Source: Lycium barbarum (lineage: Eukaryota; Streptophyta; Magnoliopsida; Solanales; Solanaceae). Taken from it: 64,000 nucleotides of DNA. The position numbers and the translations under genes are program-made. The stretch spans positions 47,416,074-47,480,073 of the forward strand of contig NC_083339.1 in assembly GCF_019175385.1 (NCBI RefSeq). Direction: 5' to 3'. This document shows positions 1 to 9,363 of this stretch, piece by piece (within the stretch, counting starts at the first letter, position 1; each line of letters begins with the position of its first letter). The notes under the pieces are model-generated. The model ran no database searches. It had not been told where the DNA came from and saw nothing but the letters and a program-made list of their open reading frames with translations.

Positions 1-1375
1 AAGAATAATTAAGTCATCTTTTTAAATTTTCAAGAAAAGTCTAGAAAAAGAAAGGTGAAAAAGGAAAAGAAAAATCTAGAGAGGGGCATGTGCCTCTCAC
101 ATGCCACTATAACTATATATATATATATGTATAAGTCTTGAAAGAACAAGACAATTCATCATTTTAAGGTCTAGAAAATTCAAGAGAGAGGGAGAGAAAA
201 GGGAGAAGAAGGGCACGGCCATAGGGGCTGGCCGAGCCAGCCCCATGAGTTGATCATGGAAACAAAAATTCTTTCTTCATGCTTCCATACTAATTGGAAG
301 GTCCTCGTCGACGTGGAGTAGTTGTTGGAACAAAAAGATCGTTCGTTGTTGCCATATGTACTTCTAGCCGAGAAGAGGAAGTGGAGAAGATGAATGGAAA
401 GGTATGGTTCAATCCTCTCTTGCATGTTTTATAGATGTGTTGGATGTATTATGGTACATGAAAATGGATGAAAACCATGAAAGGGTGTGTGTTGTAGTTG
501 AGCCGTGTGTATGGGCTGTTTTGAGTAGAAAGAATGAACAAATTTTACTTAGTCTTATGATTGTTATTGTTATGGATGATTCATGCACGTTGTAGTATGT
601 GGAATTGGAAGAAATTCATGAAATATGGACTTGTTGGTGTTGGCCGTGTACATGTAGTGTTGGCCGTATGGTCCCCTTTTGTGTAGTTGGGAATGAATAA
701 ATCGTCGTTACTATTTTGGGTAGTCGTCCTTGTGAGTTCTATGATGGAAAATGAAGTTTTAATAATCCAAGATTATAATTGTGTGGGCTGATTTGGAGGC
801 TAATATGACTGTAATGTAGTCTCGATGTGGTTTCTTGAATTTATGAAATGAAGTTGTAAATGTATGTATTGTGACATAATGTGTGAATTTGGAAGGAAAG
901 AATGTGTTTAGTGTTGTTCTCGGGTTTGGAGGCAATTTCGGGTGAGATGGAACCTTGCTTGGGTTGTTGAATATTTTGTGATTTGTCCGAAGCGTTCTTG
1001 AATCTTGTTTAAATAGTTTGGATTAGTACTTGAATGCATGAAGACGGATGTTGGTTTGATTGCATGCGGTTGATTTGTATGAAAGTGGAATATCGTCGAA
1101 TTGTATAGAAAAGAGTCACTAATGTTAGAATGTGTTTTGAACCTCTTATTGATGTTGTAGCTTGGTTGTTGGTTGGGTTGTCGTTGAATTGGGCCGAGCC
1201 ATATTCTCGGGGTTGGTATATTTACAGGGGAGGTGCTGCCGAAATTCCGGCAGGATACAAGTGAATGTGTTTGAAAGGTTAAGGCAGGTATATGATAATG
1301 AAACTAACGAATGGATGGATTCTCCTGCATGTAGACAAACAAATTGGATGCATAAGCGTAGCTGGAGGTCGCGGC

Positions 1376-1392
1376 ACAGGTATGTAAGGCTT
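1376..1392 (+). other. Splice-donor-like site in LTR A
   Basis: CAG|GTATGTAAGGC matches the plant 5' splice-site consensus, with GT at 1380-1381. The same site, followed by a TTTTGGCATG-type stretch, lies at the equivalent place in LTRs of C, D, I and K, although the surrounding sequence has diverged. Confidence 0.5.
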
Positions 1393-1734
1393 ACCCTCCC
1401 TTTCTTTTGGCATGTCCTAGTTGTAATAGGCTATGATACGAGCCTCGAGGGAAACTCTATTCTTAGAAATCCGAGCTTGATTTGGAAACCTATTCATTCA
1501 GTGAAATTGAACTAAGAACCTTATGCTTTGATGGAAACATAGTTTGAACGTTCGTAACTTCTACAAATGAAACCGGATTGCCCTGAAACCTTCATGGATG
1601 ACTCTATAAGGCTAAATGTTCATAGTTTATATACGCCACCTCGACTTAATCCGAGGTAGGCCCATAATTCCCGAACCCCATTTGTATTGCTCTATTGGAC
1701 TCATTTCCGCATAGTAATTAAGAGAAACTTGAGC

Positions 1735-2115
1735 TATTGTTCTGGATTTGTTATGAATTGTATGTACTCTCTGATATAAGTATCTGGAAATTCTGATATG
1801 AGTATTCCTATATAGGCATTTGGATAAAAGTATTTTCGATATGGATATTTTGACAAAAGTATTTTGACGTAAGTACTCCGATACAAGAAATTTGACGTAA
1901 ACATTTTGATAGAAGTATTCGGATATAAGTATTTTGGATATGAGAATCCTGACATACGTATTCTGTTATAACTACTCTGATATAAGTATTTTGATATAAG
2001 TATTCTGACCTAAGCATTCTGACCTAAGCATTCTGACATAAGTATTCTGATATGAGTACCCCGACATAAGTATTTTAATATAAGCATTCTGATATGGGTA
2101 ACCTGCTATGATTAG
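1735..2115 (+). repeat. Degenerate ~15-bp minisatellite in LTR A
   Basis: About two dozen imperfect copies of a unit close to CTGATATAAGTATT run through this interval. Copies vary at one to four positions and some are a few bases longer. It is absent from the K LTRs, so it expanded after the families separated. The short peptides it can encode are translations of the repeat. Confidence 0.75.
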
Positions 2116-2284
2116 TCTGATGGCACGTTCGATCATTCTATCGAGTCTCGATTTATGTGCATTTAGTTGCTCACTACTCTGCTCGTGTATGTGCTATGAT
2201 CCCTTTCACCGGATCCCGGGCCGGTATATATATCGTGCGGATGGTTCGCCGAGTCCTCTGTTAAGGGTCGGGCTCCATATATGA

Positions 2285-2705
2285 ATTCCGGAGTATGATG
2301 TGTCCGGTTCCGGGGTACTGTGTTATATGTCCGTCCCCAGTTACCGAGGATATATTATGAAGTATGATGTGTCCGGGCTCGGGGTGCCGTGTTATCTGTC
2401 CGCCCCCGGGTACCGTGGTTATGTTATGATGTGTGACGGAGATCGGAGCAAATTTTCTGAAATATGATGTGTTGTGGCGCCAAAGGTAGGAGTGGCAACC
2501 ACGTTCCTACGTTATCATGCGCATCCCTTGGCATTGTTCACCGGTTCCTCGGCGTGTTATCTGTCCCCAAGGTTATCATGTATATGATAGGATGTGACCG
2601 GTCCCTCGGCGTGATATTTGTCCCCGAGGTTACCGTATGTATGATATGGTATTTGTCCCGGCGTGGTACATGTCCCCGGGGTTACCGCGTATGTGATATG
2701 ATATC
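2285..2705 (+). repeat. GC-rich hairpin-unit array in LTR A
   Basis: At least five diverged units each contain complementary arms around a similar loop (GTGTTATCTGTCC or close). Arms seen are GGGG/CCCC, CGGGG/CCCCG, a weak CCTCGG/CCAAGG, CCTCGG/CCGAGG and CCCGG/CCGGG. The arm sequences change from unit to unit while pairing is mostly retained. Confidence 0.6.
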
Positions 2706-2964
2706 CGATTCCGATATGCATGACTTGTGTTGGAGAGTAAGCATTCTGACCTTCCGTATATGATGTATCCCGTTTGCTATATGACATCATTTGAGTAATT
2801 TGTACGTTCTGTAATCCGTCTGGCATACGAGATGAGTAAGTATGATTCGTGTCTGGAAAAGAAAAAAATAATAATAAGTGTTTGGTATTCTGGCTAGGCT
2901 ATTTGTATGTTGTTCTATCTGTCTCAGTCATGGTTTCGTTTTCTGTACTCATGCCTTACATACT

Positions 2965-3003
2965 CAGTACATATTTCGTACTGACCCCCTCTTCTTCGGG
3001 GGC
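2965..3003 (+). other. Conserved LTR double hairpin (CAGTAC/GTACTG)
   Basis: CAGTACATATTTCGTACTG forms a 6-bp stem and is followed at once by a C-run/G-run stem (CCCCC...GGGGG) and then TGCGTTTCATG..CGCAGGT. The same block is found in LTRs B, C, D, F, I and K, each oriented with its own element. It lies downstream of the presumed transcription start, so it would be in the RNA. Confidence 0.65.
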
Positions 3004-3613
3004 TGCGTTTCATGCCGCGCAGGTACCCACAGATGGATAGACGAGATTAGCTGAAGATGATCTAGTGGATTGGCGGGCTCCATTTCCTCCAGGAGTGCTG
3101 CCGAGTCAGAGTATGTATGTTGTGATGTCTGATCAGTATTAGAGACTTTGCAGACAGCGTCGTGGGTAATGGTTGTCAGTCTGTAAGCGGCTCCATCAGC
3201 CGATATGTTAGTTTGTGTTATGTAGTAAACTTCATATGATTACAGATTTTGTTTAATCTTGAACGGTAAGAGGAAAATTTTGACAGCTTAATATGTATAT
3301 TACTTGTATTTGATTTTCTGGATCCCAAGGAACTAGGTGTGTAATCAGAGTCTGCGGGTTCGCTCGGCTCCGTATGTGGGGTCGGGTGCCCATCACACCC
3401 TAATAAGTTAGGGTGTGACAATTCAAGATAAAACACCAACGATATAAGGTATATATGCTTACTTTTCATGCTTTTGATCATGTGTGGCCATAGATATGTT
3501 GATATTGTGACGTAGCCCTGTTTGGCGATGATATTATGGGTTGTTGTGACAGGTTGGTAGTGCCAAATTACAGGGGAAACTCTGGCGAAATTTTCGCAGG
3601 ATCCCGAGTGTTT

Positions 3614-3650
3614 AACACTCGAGGACAAATATTCCAAAAGGGGGGATGAA
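3614..3650 (+). other. PPT-adjacent inverted repeat and polypurine tract of B
   Basis: A degenerate inverted repeat (AACACT..AATATT around CGAGGACA) lies at 3614-3633. The purine run AAAAGGGGGGATGAA (3636-3650) ends where the LTR starts. The tract would prime plus-strand DNA synthesis. Elements I and K carry a better-paired copy of the same inverted repeat at the same place. Confidence 0.7.
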
Positions 3651-4550
3651 TGTTACACCTTGAAAATTTTCCCGCGAACGTACAGTGGATAGGCTAACAA
3701 AGGGCATAACGTATACGATGTTTTAATAAGAAGGGAATGACGTTTGACGACCCTAAGTACGATTCCAAAGGCAATTGCAATATGAGATAGGTTATCCTCC
3801 ATAATGACTAATTATAGGTTCTGAAGACGTAAAAGCTGCAGATTTGCACTTCGGCCCAGTCGATCGTAAAATGAAATACGGACCGTAAAGTAGTTTACGG
3901 GCCGTAAACTGCCATATCGTATTTCAAGTCCCTATGAAAGGCAAGTAAGTGCTTATGACGATGATATTACTATCTCCCATCCTGTGTTATCTTTCAGGTT
4001 GCTTATTATGCTTCTACATTGATATTGATCATGCTTTACATACTCAGTACATTCTTCGTACTGATATCCTTTTGTTTGTGGACGCTGCGTAATGCCCGCA
4101 GGTGCACAGGGAGATAGGATTGATCCATAGCTACATTCCCAGGGACTACATAGCAGAGCTCCATTTCATTCGGAGTCACAGCTTTTGGGTACTTATTCTT
4201 TTGTGTACATAACTATGGGCATAGCGGGGTCTTGTCCCGCCTATATGATATGTTATACTCTCCTTAGAGGCTCGTAGACATGTGTATATGGTTAGATATG
4301 TTTGGCCTCGTCAGCCTATATTTTGTACATCATTTTGTTAGCCTTGTCGGCTTATGTACTTGGGTATGGCACAAATACCAAGGTTGATATAAGAGTTATT
4401 GTTGTCCAATGGGACTAGCATGCTGGATGAGTATATATGTATATGTTTTATTATGTGGCTCACCTAGATGTAAGTGTAAGTGTAGGCCAAGGGGTGCCCG
4501 GGTGGGCTAGCACCGAGCGCTCGTCGCGACCCTCTAGACGGGTCGTGACA
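3651..4550 (+). repeat. 3' LTR of B, internally deleted (900 bp)
   Basis: It starts TGTTACACCTTG and ends GGGTCGTGACA. It is about 1.5 kb shorter than the related LTRs of C and I. Homology jumps near 3930 from the palindrome-containing 5' part directly to sequence equivalent to 21185 of LTR I (TCCCTATGAAAGGCAAG). The TATA region, splice-donor-like site and hairpin array are therefore missing. The CAGTAC hairpin (4045-4063), the GCGGGGTCTTGTCCCGC stem and two AGCCTTGTCGGCT-type repeats remain. Confidence 0.8.
3877..3909. repeat. TACGGNCCGTA palindromes in LTR B
   Basis: TACGGACCGTA at 3877-3887 is followed by the 17-base perfect palindrome GTTTACGGGCCGTAAAC at 3893-3909. The flanking 100 bases resemble 14205-14310 in the unrelated element E. 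Confidence 0.85.
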
Positions 4551-6787
4551 TTAAGTCTATTTTAGAAAACCATTTAGCACCCTGTAGTTGATCAAACAAA
4601 TCATCAATCCTTGGAAGAGGATATTTGTTCTTTATTGTCACCTTATTCAACTGCCTATAATTTATGCACATTCGTAGGGAACCATCTTTCTTTCTCACGA
4701 ACAAGACTGGTGCTCCCCACGGTGATGAACTGGGTCTAATAAACCCCTTCTCAAGCAAATCTTTCAACTGTGCCTTTAGCTTTTTCAATTCTACTGGAGC
4801 CATTCGTTAAGGAGGAATAGAAATAGGCTTGGTGTCCGGCAACACATCGATAGAGAAATCAATCTCTCTTTCTGGAGGAAGGCCTGGAAGTTCATCTGGG
4901 AATACATCCGGAAATTATTTCACTACCGGAACAGACTGGAAAGTTGGCGACTCTGATTCGGTGTCATGCACTCGGACTAAGTGATAAATATAGCCCTTAG
5001 CTGTCATCTTCCTTGCCTTAAGGTAGGAAATAAACCTACCTTTTGGAGATGCGGCATTACCCTTCCATTCAAGCACGGGCTCTCCCAGAAATTGAAATCG
5101 AACTACTTTCATTCAGCAATCAACATTAGCATAACATGAAGCCAACCAATCCATACCCATAATCACATCGAAAAATAACATTTCCAGCTCAATTAAATCA
5201 GCTTTGGTCTGGCGTTTGCATATCACAAGTACACAATTCTTATACACTTGTCTAGCTATCACGGGATCACCAACCGGAGTAGATACCTCGAAAGGTTTTA
5301 TTAGCTCAGGTTTCACCCCAATACGACCAGCAATATACGGAGTAATATAAGACAAGGTAGAACCCGGATCTATCAATGCATACACATCATGGGAAAATAT
5401 GGATAATGTACCTGTAACCACATCCGGGGAGGACTCAAGATCCTGCTGTCTGGCTAAAGCGTACACATGGGGCTGAGTGGTACCTGAAGTAGATGCTCTC
5501 CCTCTGCCTCTACCTCGACCTGCTAACATATGGGGAGTCTGCCCTACCGGGCGCACTGAAGATGAACCAGCCACTGATCCTGTGGGATGAACCCCAACTC
5601 TACCACTCTTCGACGGGCAATCTCGCATCATGTGCCCAACCTGGCCGCAGGCATAGATAACATCTGAACCTTGGCAACACTGTCCGGAATGTAGTCTACC
5701 GCACTGGCTGCATCGCGGTACTGGTGGTCTCCTTTGACTATAATCTCCCCCAAACTGAGAATCTGAGGCCCTCGAACTCTGACCCTGTCCTGAACGAAAG
5801 GAGCGATCAAATCTCCTACCCGTAAATCGAGGAGGTGCACTAGTCACCGACTGGCCTGAGTGTCTAGAATGTGTCTGCCTTGATCCCCCTCTATAATCAC
5901 TGCCTACCCCCATAGATATGTCCCTCTTGCTTTGCCTTCTATCAATATCACGATCACCCCTTTGTGATTGTTGTCGTCTCTCTAAGTTCTGGGCATGGGC
6001 TTGTATTCGGGAAATTTCTATCCCGTCTTGCAACGAAGCCGTCAAACAATCTTTGAACAAATGTGGCCCTAAGCCACTCACAAACCTGTGTACCCTATCT
6101 CCCATCTCGGCCACCATAGTCAGGGCATATCTAGCCAATGAATTAAATTGAAGGCTATATTCCCGAGCACTCATATTTCTTTGCTTTAGATTTAAGAACC
6201 TATCCGCTCTAGCTCGGCAGACCTCGGGTGGCAAATAATGGCGGATGAAGGCATCCACAAATTCTTGCCAAACGAGAGGAGGTGCATTTTCTTTTCTTGA
6301 TGCTAGCCAATCACTGTACCACAATACCGCCATATCTCGGAGCCTATAAGATGGCAACTCCACAGATTCAGTTTCGTAGGCATGAATAATCCTCAACATT
6401 CTCAGCATCTCATCAATAAAAACTTGCGGATCTTCATCCGGTTTTGAGCCAAAAAAACTCCAGAGGATTTAAACTCATAAAATCACGGGCTCTGATACTA
6501 GCTGCCCGATCACTTGAACTCACATTCTGCCGCTATGCCTGGGCAGCAACTAACTGCGTCAATAGATGAATGGCCTCGGTCAGTTGTTGACCCGAAGCAA
6601 CCTGTGGAGGAACTGGAGCTGAGGATCCTCCTTGTTCTTCTACATTAGGCGGGGTGGAGGAAGTATTAGATGGGGCCTCATTATGTGACTCGCCCTCTTC
6701 TACATTCATTGGCGGCTCTCTTTCTACCCGCCTTTTCATCGTAGTCTTGCCCTTTTGGGCGGCTATAGCTTTTCCCTTTGGCGGCAT
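4551..6787 (-). pseudogene. gag-protease-RT polyprotein of element C (broken, 3' truncated)
   Basis: Translation starts at the ATG at 6787 (MPPKGK..), just after a TTTCAG acceptor-like site. Gag contains the retrotransposon capsid core (about 6400-5980, RHYLPPEV..NSLARYA) and a CCHC knuckle (CGQVGHMMRDC, near 5640). The aspartic protease follows (ALIDPGSTLSYITP, near 5390), with the DxG triad written as DPG as in sister elements. RT begins near 4803 with the [13 protein letters not shown] block and is lost after KWFSKIDL. In-frame stops fall near 6533 (CAG to TAG type), 5113, 4914 and 4809, and a frameshift lies near 6450. It cannot give a full polyprotein. The family makes virus-like particles and copies RNA into DNA. 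Confidence 0.88.
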
Positions 6788-6800
6788 TTCTGAAATCATA
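6788..6800 (-). other. Acceptor-like site before gag of C
   Basis: On the minus strand a T-rich stretch ends in TTTCAG (AG at 6791-6790), three bases before the gag ATG. Elements F and I have the same arrangement, and K has kept the acceptor although gag is gone. Confidence 0.45.
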
Positions 6801-6894
6801 GCACACTATTAGGGAGGAGCAAGTCCTATAACACAACACACCATAAAAAAGACTCTACTGGACACGGCTCGTAGACACTTCGTAGGACTGAACT

Positions 6895-6906
6895 GCTCTG
6901 ATACCA
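6895..6906 (-). other. Primer-binding site of C
   Basis: TGGTATCAGAGC lies four bases inside the LTR. This is the usual plant gypsy/copia PBS, complementary to the 3' end of initiator tRNA-Met. Confidence 0.85.
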
Positions 6907-7519
6907 TTTTTGTCACGACCCGACTAGGGGCCGTGACGGGTACCCTGGGCTAACCACTGAGCACCACTCATTCCCTTACTTATCATATTCATATCATAAG
7001 AAAGTCAATTTCTCATTTGGAAACATAATCACTTTACATACATATATATATATACATAGGCCCTTCGGCTATCAAAGTAATATCAACATATACATTAGAA
7101 ACATTGTGAGACCATATTACCCACACCTGCGTATCTACGAGCCTCTGCTAGAGTGCTAGACATAGGGATGGGACAGGACCCCGTCGTGCCCAAAATATAC
7201 ATATATACACAAAAGAATAATCAAAGGAACCTCCGGAACAATGGAGTGCTCTCAAATCAGCTACTAGCTCCTACGAGTCTGGATCAAGATCACCTCCCTG
7301 TCTACCTGTGGGCATGAACACAGCGTCCAAAGAAAACGGACGTCAGTACGAACATTGTACTGAGTATGAGAGGCATAAATAATAATAATACGTCAATGAG
7401 AGAAAGGAAGCATCAAATGAGGAGTAACTGTAACTGACTGTCAATTATAAAAGAAATAACGCTTGTTGGCTTACTTCGTAATCATCATCATATCATATAT
7501 GCATAAATGTATAAGCTAC

Positions 7520-7695
7520 CCGTCCATATAGGTACGGTGTGATAATCATTAGCCTGCGTCTAGGCCTCCCGCGTCCGGGGTACCATCTCATGTCGCCCAC
7601 TAGTGGTGTCTGCCCATGCCATCTGGACATGGTGTATACGCTGCCCGCCTTAGCGGTGTCTGCCCGGCCATATAGGCGCGGTGTGATATCATCAT
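7520..7695 (-). repeat. Hairpin-unit array in LTR C
   Basis: Read on the minus strand, successive units begin ACACC and end GGGCAG. Each contains its own stem: GCC/GGC, CCGC/GCGG, CCATG/CATGG and the palindrome CCACTAGTGG. The loops and stems differ; the unit edges are constant. Confidence 0.65.
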
Positions 7696-8884
7696 GTACA
7701 TCTCATAGACTTATCATAATCTTATCATACTATTATCATAATGCATGTCTGGGAACTCAAAGAAAACTATACTTTATCGGGGTGACATAAGGTCGTGAAC
7801 CCTCGATTCCATTATAGAACATTTATAAGTATTCTGCCTCACCTTGAAGGAAATATTATATAAGGTGAGTGTATACAATAAACGACATCATCAACTATAT
7901 AGGAACATCATACCATGAACTCTAGAATCTTTAGACTCAAGTTCACCCTCATCGTCATTGGGCTCATAATATATCTCTTATCTCATATAGCTATTCATGA
8001 ACATAGACTCTTAGTTTTCCGGAATGTAGGAGAATCATGAAGAGGAAGGAAAAGTAATGCCATAGGATTCATGCTATATAAAGAAAGGACTAGTCTCACA
8101 TACCTTTTCCATTTAACTAATCTATCGCTTGCTTGTTCTCCTTCAATGCCCACGTTTCTACCTTCAAAAGAATTCGCATTAACGTTAGCTAATCGATTAC
8201 TTAAACGTGCTTACTAAATCTAAAGAAAATTGGGAAGCATTTCCTTTGTTTATACAACTTTTCTCACATTCTATATCAACTCCCAAACATGCTTAACAAC
8301 ATTCACAAGCAACAATCATCATCCATCTATATTATCCACATTTCACAATTTCACTCCAATTTCTCCATAATCATGGTCATCATTCATTATTGCATTTTCA
8401 CACATATAATACTTATTCCATGTTCTAAATGTCATTCATAAACATTTACAATCACAACATATCGATAATCATGATTCAATCCAAACCTTTACACAACAAT
8501 GTCACTATTCCCACATTCATGACCCATTTCCTATATCTTTTTACAATCCAAGTGTTTTTAACTTTCAACACTTTAAACAAAAAGGAATGATCTTAAAACT
8601 CACCTTAGATGATGGACGATTAAGCCTTGTGTGGGAATTCTCTTCTTGCACAAAAACCCTAACTCACTTCCCTTGAGTTTTCTTGGTGTAGATGAACTTT
8701 TATTAGGTTTTATACACTTGATTTTGTGGGTTTGATGTAGTTGATCATGGTTTTCCCTTGATTTCTTGTGGTTGAATAATGGAGAGGATTATAGAGGGTT
8801 CTTGAGGTGTGGAAAAGTGGAAAATGAAATGAAATAATGAGAGAGGGTCCTTATTTTTTAACACTTAAAATCTGTCCTGACCGA

Positions 8885-9012
8885 GATATACGGACCAACA
8901 TACGGTCCGTACATTTTATACGGGTCGTATGTTTGGTCCAGAGAGGTATGATATTCTGGGCTAATTATACGGCAAGACATACGGCCAGTATAATTTATAC
9001 GGCCAGTATGTT
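8885..9012. repeat. TACGGNCCGTA palindrome cluster in LTR C
   Basis: TACGGTCCGTA at 8901-8911 is surrounded by imperfect relatives (TATACGGACC, TATACGGGTCGTATG, ATACGGCCAGTAT twice). The spacing is 15-35 bases. Confidence 0.8.
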
Positions 9013-9363
9013 GGGCCATATAATGCTCAGTTCATCCGAACTCTTTCTCGTTGACTCGTTTGATCTCCAATCCTTATGGAACCTTCTTGAAACTTGTTTA
9101 ACACCATGATACCAATCTAAGGGACATTATCACTCTTCTCCAAGACATCATTATGCCATCATTAACTCGTCCCTCATAATTCTTACCCGACACGCAACAT
9201 ATCATTTGCTTTCCTTGACAACCTACTTCCCTTACGTCAAATGTCTTTGAATCTCGATTAGGATCATCAAATGCTATTTATTACTTATCAAAACATCGTA
9301 TACGTCGTGCCCTTCGGAAGCCTATTCACTGTACATCGATGGGAAATTTTCCAAGGTGTAACA

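Larger units (their letters stand above)
1..3420 (+). mobile_element. Element A: LTR (5' end outside window), Tekay/Del-like Ty3-gypsy
   Basis: This is a long terminal repeat that ends with the typical GGTGTGACA at 3420. It is colinear with the K LTRs: the CTCGGGG...CTGCC block near 1205-1255, the AG|GTATGTAAGGC site at 1380, a GC-rich subrepeat region near 2290-2700, and the CAGTAC...GTACTG hairpin at 2965-2983 all occur in the same order. By comparison with K, roughly 360 bases of the LTR lie left of the window. It is cut into the 3' tail of element B, so the 5-base flank ATTCA (3421-3425) is the predicted right target-site duplication. No coding region is visible. It could be a 3' LTR or a solo LTR; the window cannot tell. 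Confidence 0.8.
3421..4550 (+). mobile_element. Element B: 3' end of a Tekay-like element (3' tail plus 3' LTR)
   Basis: The left 230 bases match the 3' untranslated tail of element I (62030-62205). They contain the AGGGGAAACTCTGGCG motif and end in a polypurine tract that abuts an LTR beginning TGTTACACC. The coding part of B lies left of A, outside the window. B is inserted into the RT region of element C: C sequence resumes at 4551, with TTAAG (4551-4555) as predicted right target duplication. Plus orientation is shown by the polypurine tract preceding the LTR. Confidence 0.8.
4551..9363 (-). mobile_element. Element C: 5' half of a Tekay-like gypsy element, cut in RT by B
   Basis: On the minus strand the order is LTR (9363 to 6911), PBS, leader, gag, protease and the start of RT. 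RT stops abruptly at the IDLRSG region where B is inserted. The rest of pol should lie left of B and A, outside the window. The right flank is AGTAT (9364-9368), the predicted target duplication within D. PBS, knuckle and protease type match elements F and I. Confidence 0.85.
6911..9363 (-). repeat. 5' LTR of C (2453 bp)
   Basis: On the minus strand it starts TGTTACACCTTGG and ends GTCGTGACA. In element direction it holds the palindrome cluster (9010-8885), the splice-donor-like AAAAG|GTATGTGAG (GT at 8103-8102), the hairpin-unit array (7690-7520), the CAGTAC stem (7344-7362) and a GACGGGGTCCTGTCCC stem. A tract of AT-rich sequence at 8160-8600 has no recognisable content. Confidence 0.85.

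Noticed and set aside
1162..1515. 117-codon open frame in LTR A
   Set aside because: It overlaps the conserved LTR blocks and donor-like site, has no recognisable domain, and the colinear K LTR has no equivalent frame.
3218..3637. Minus-strand 139-codon frame across the A/B junction
   Set aside because: It spans two different elements on the antisense strand and has no family resemblance.
6895..6906. tRNA gene fragments at the PBS motifs
   Set aside because: Only 11-18 bases match tRNA 3' ends, always next to an LTR. There is no cloverleaf around them.
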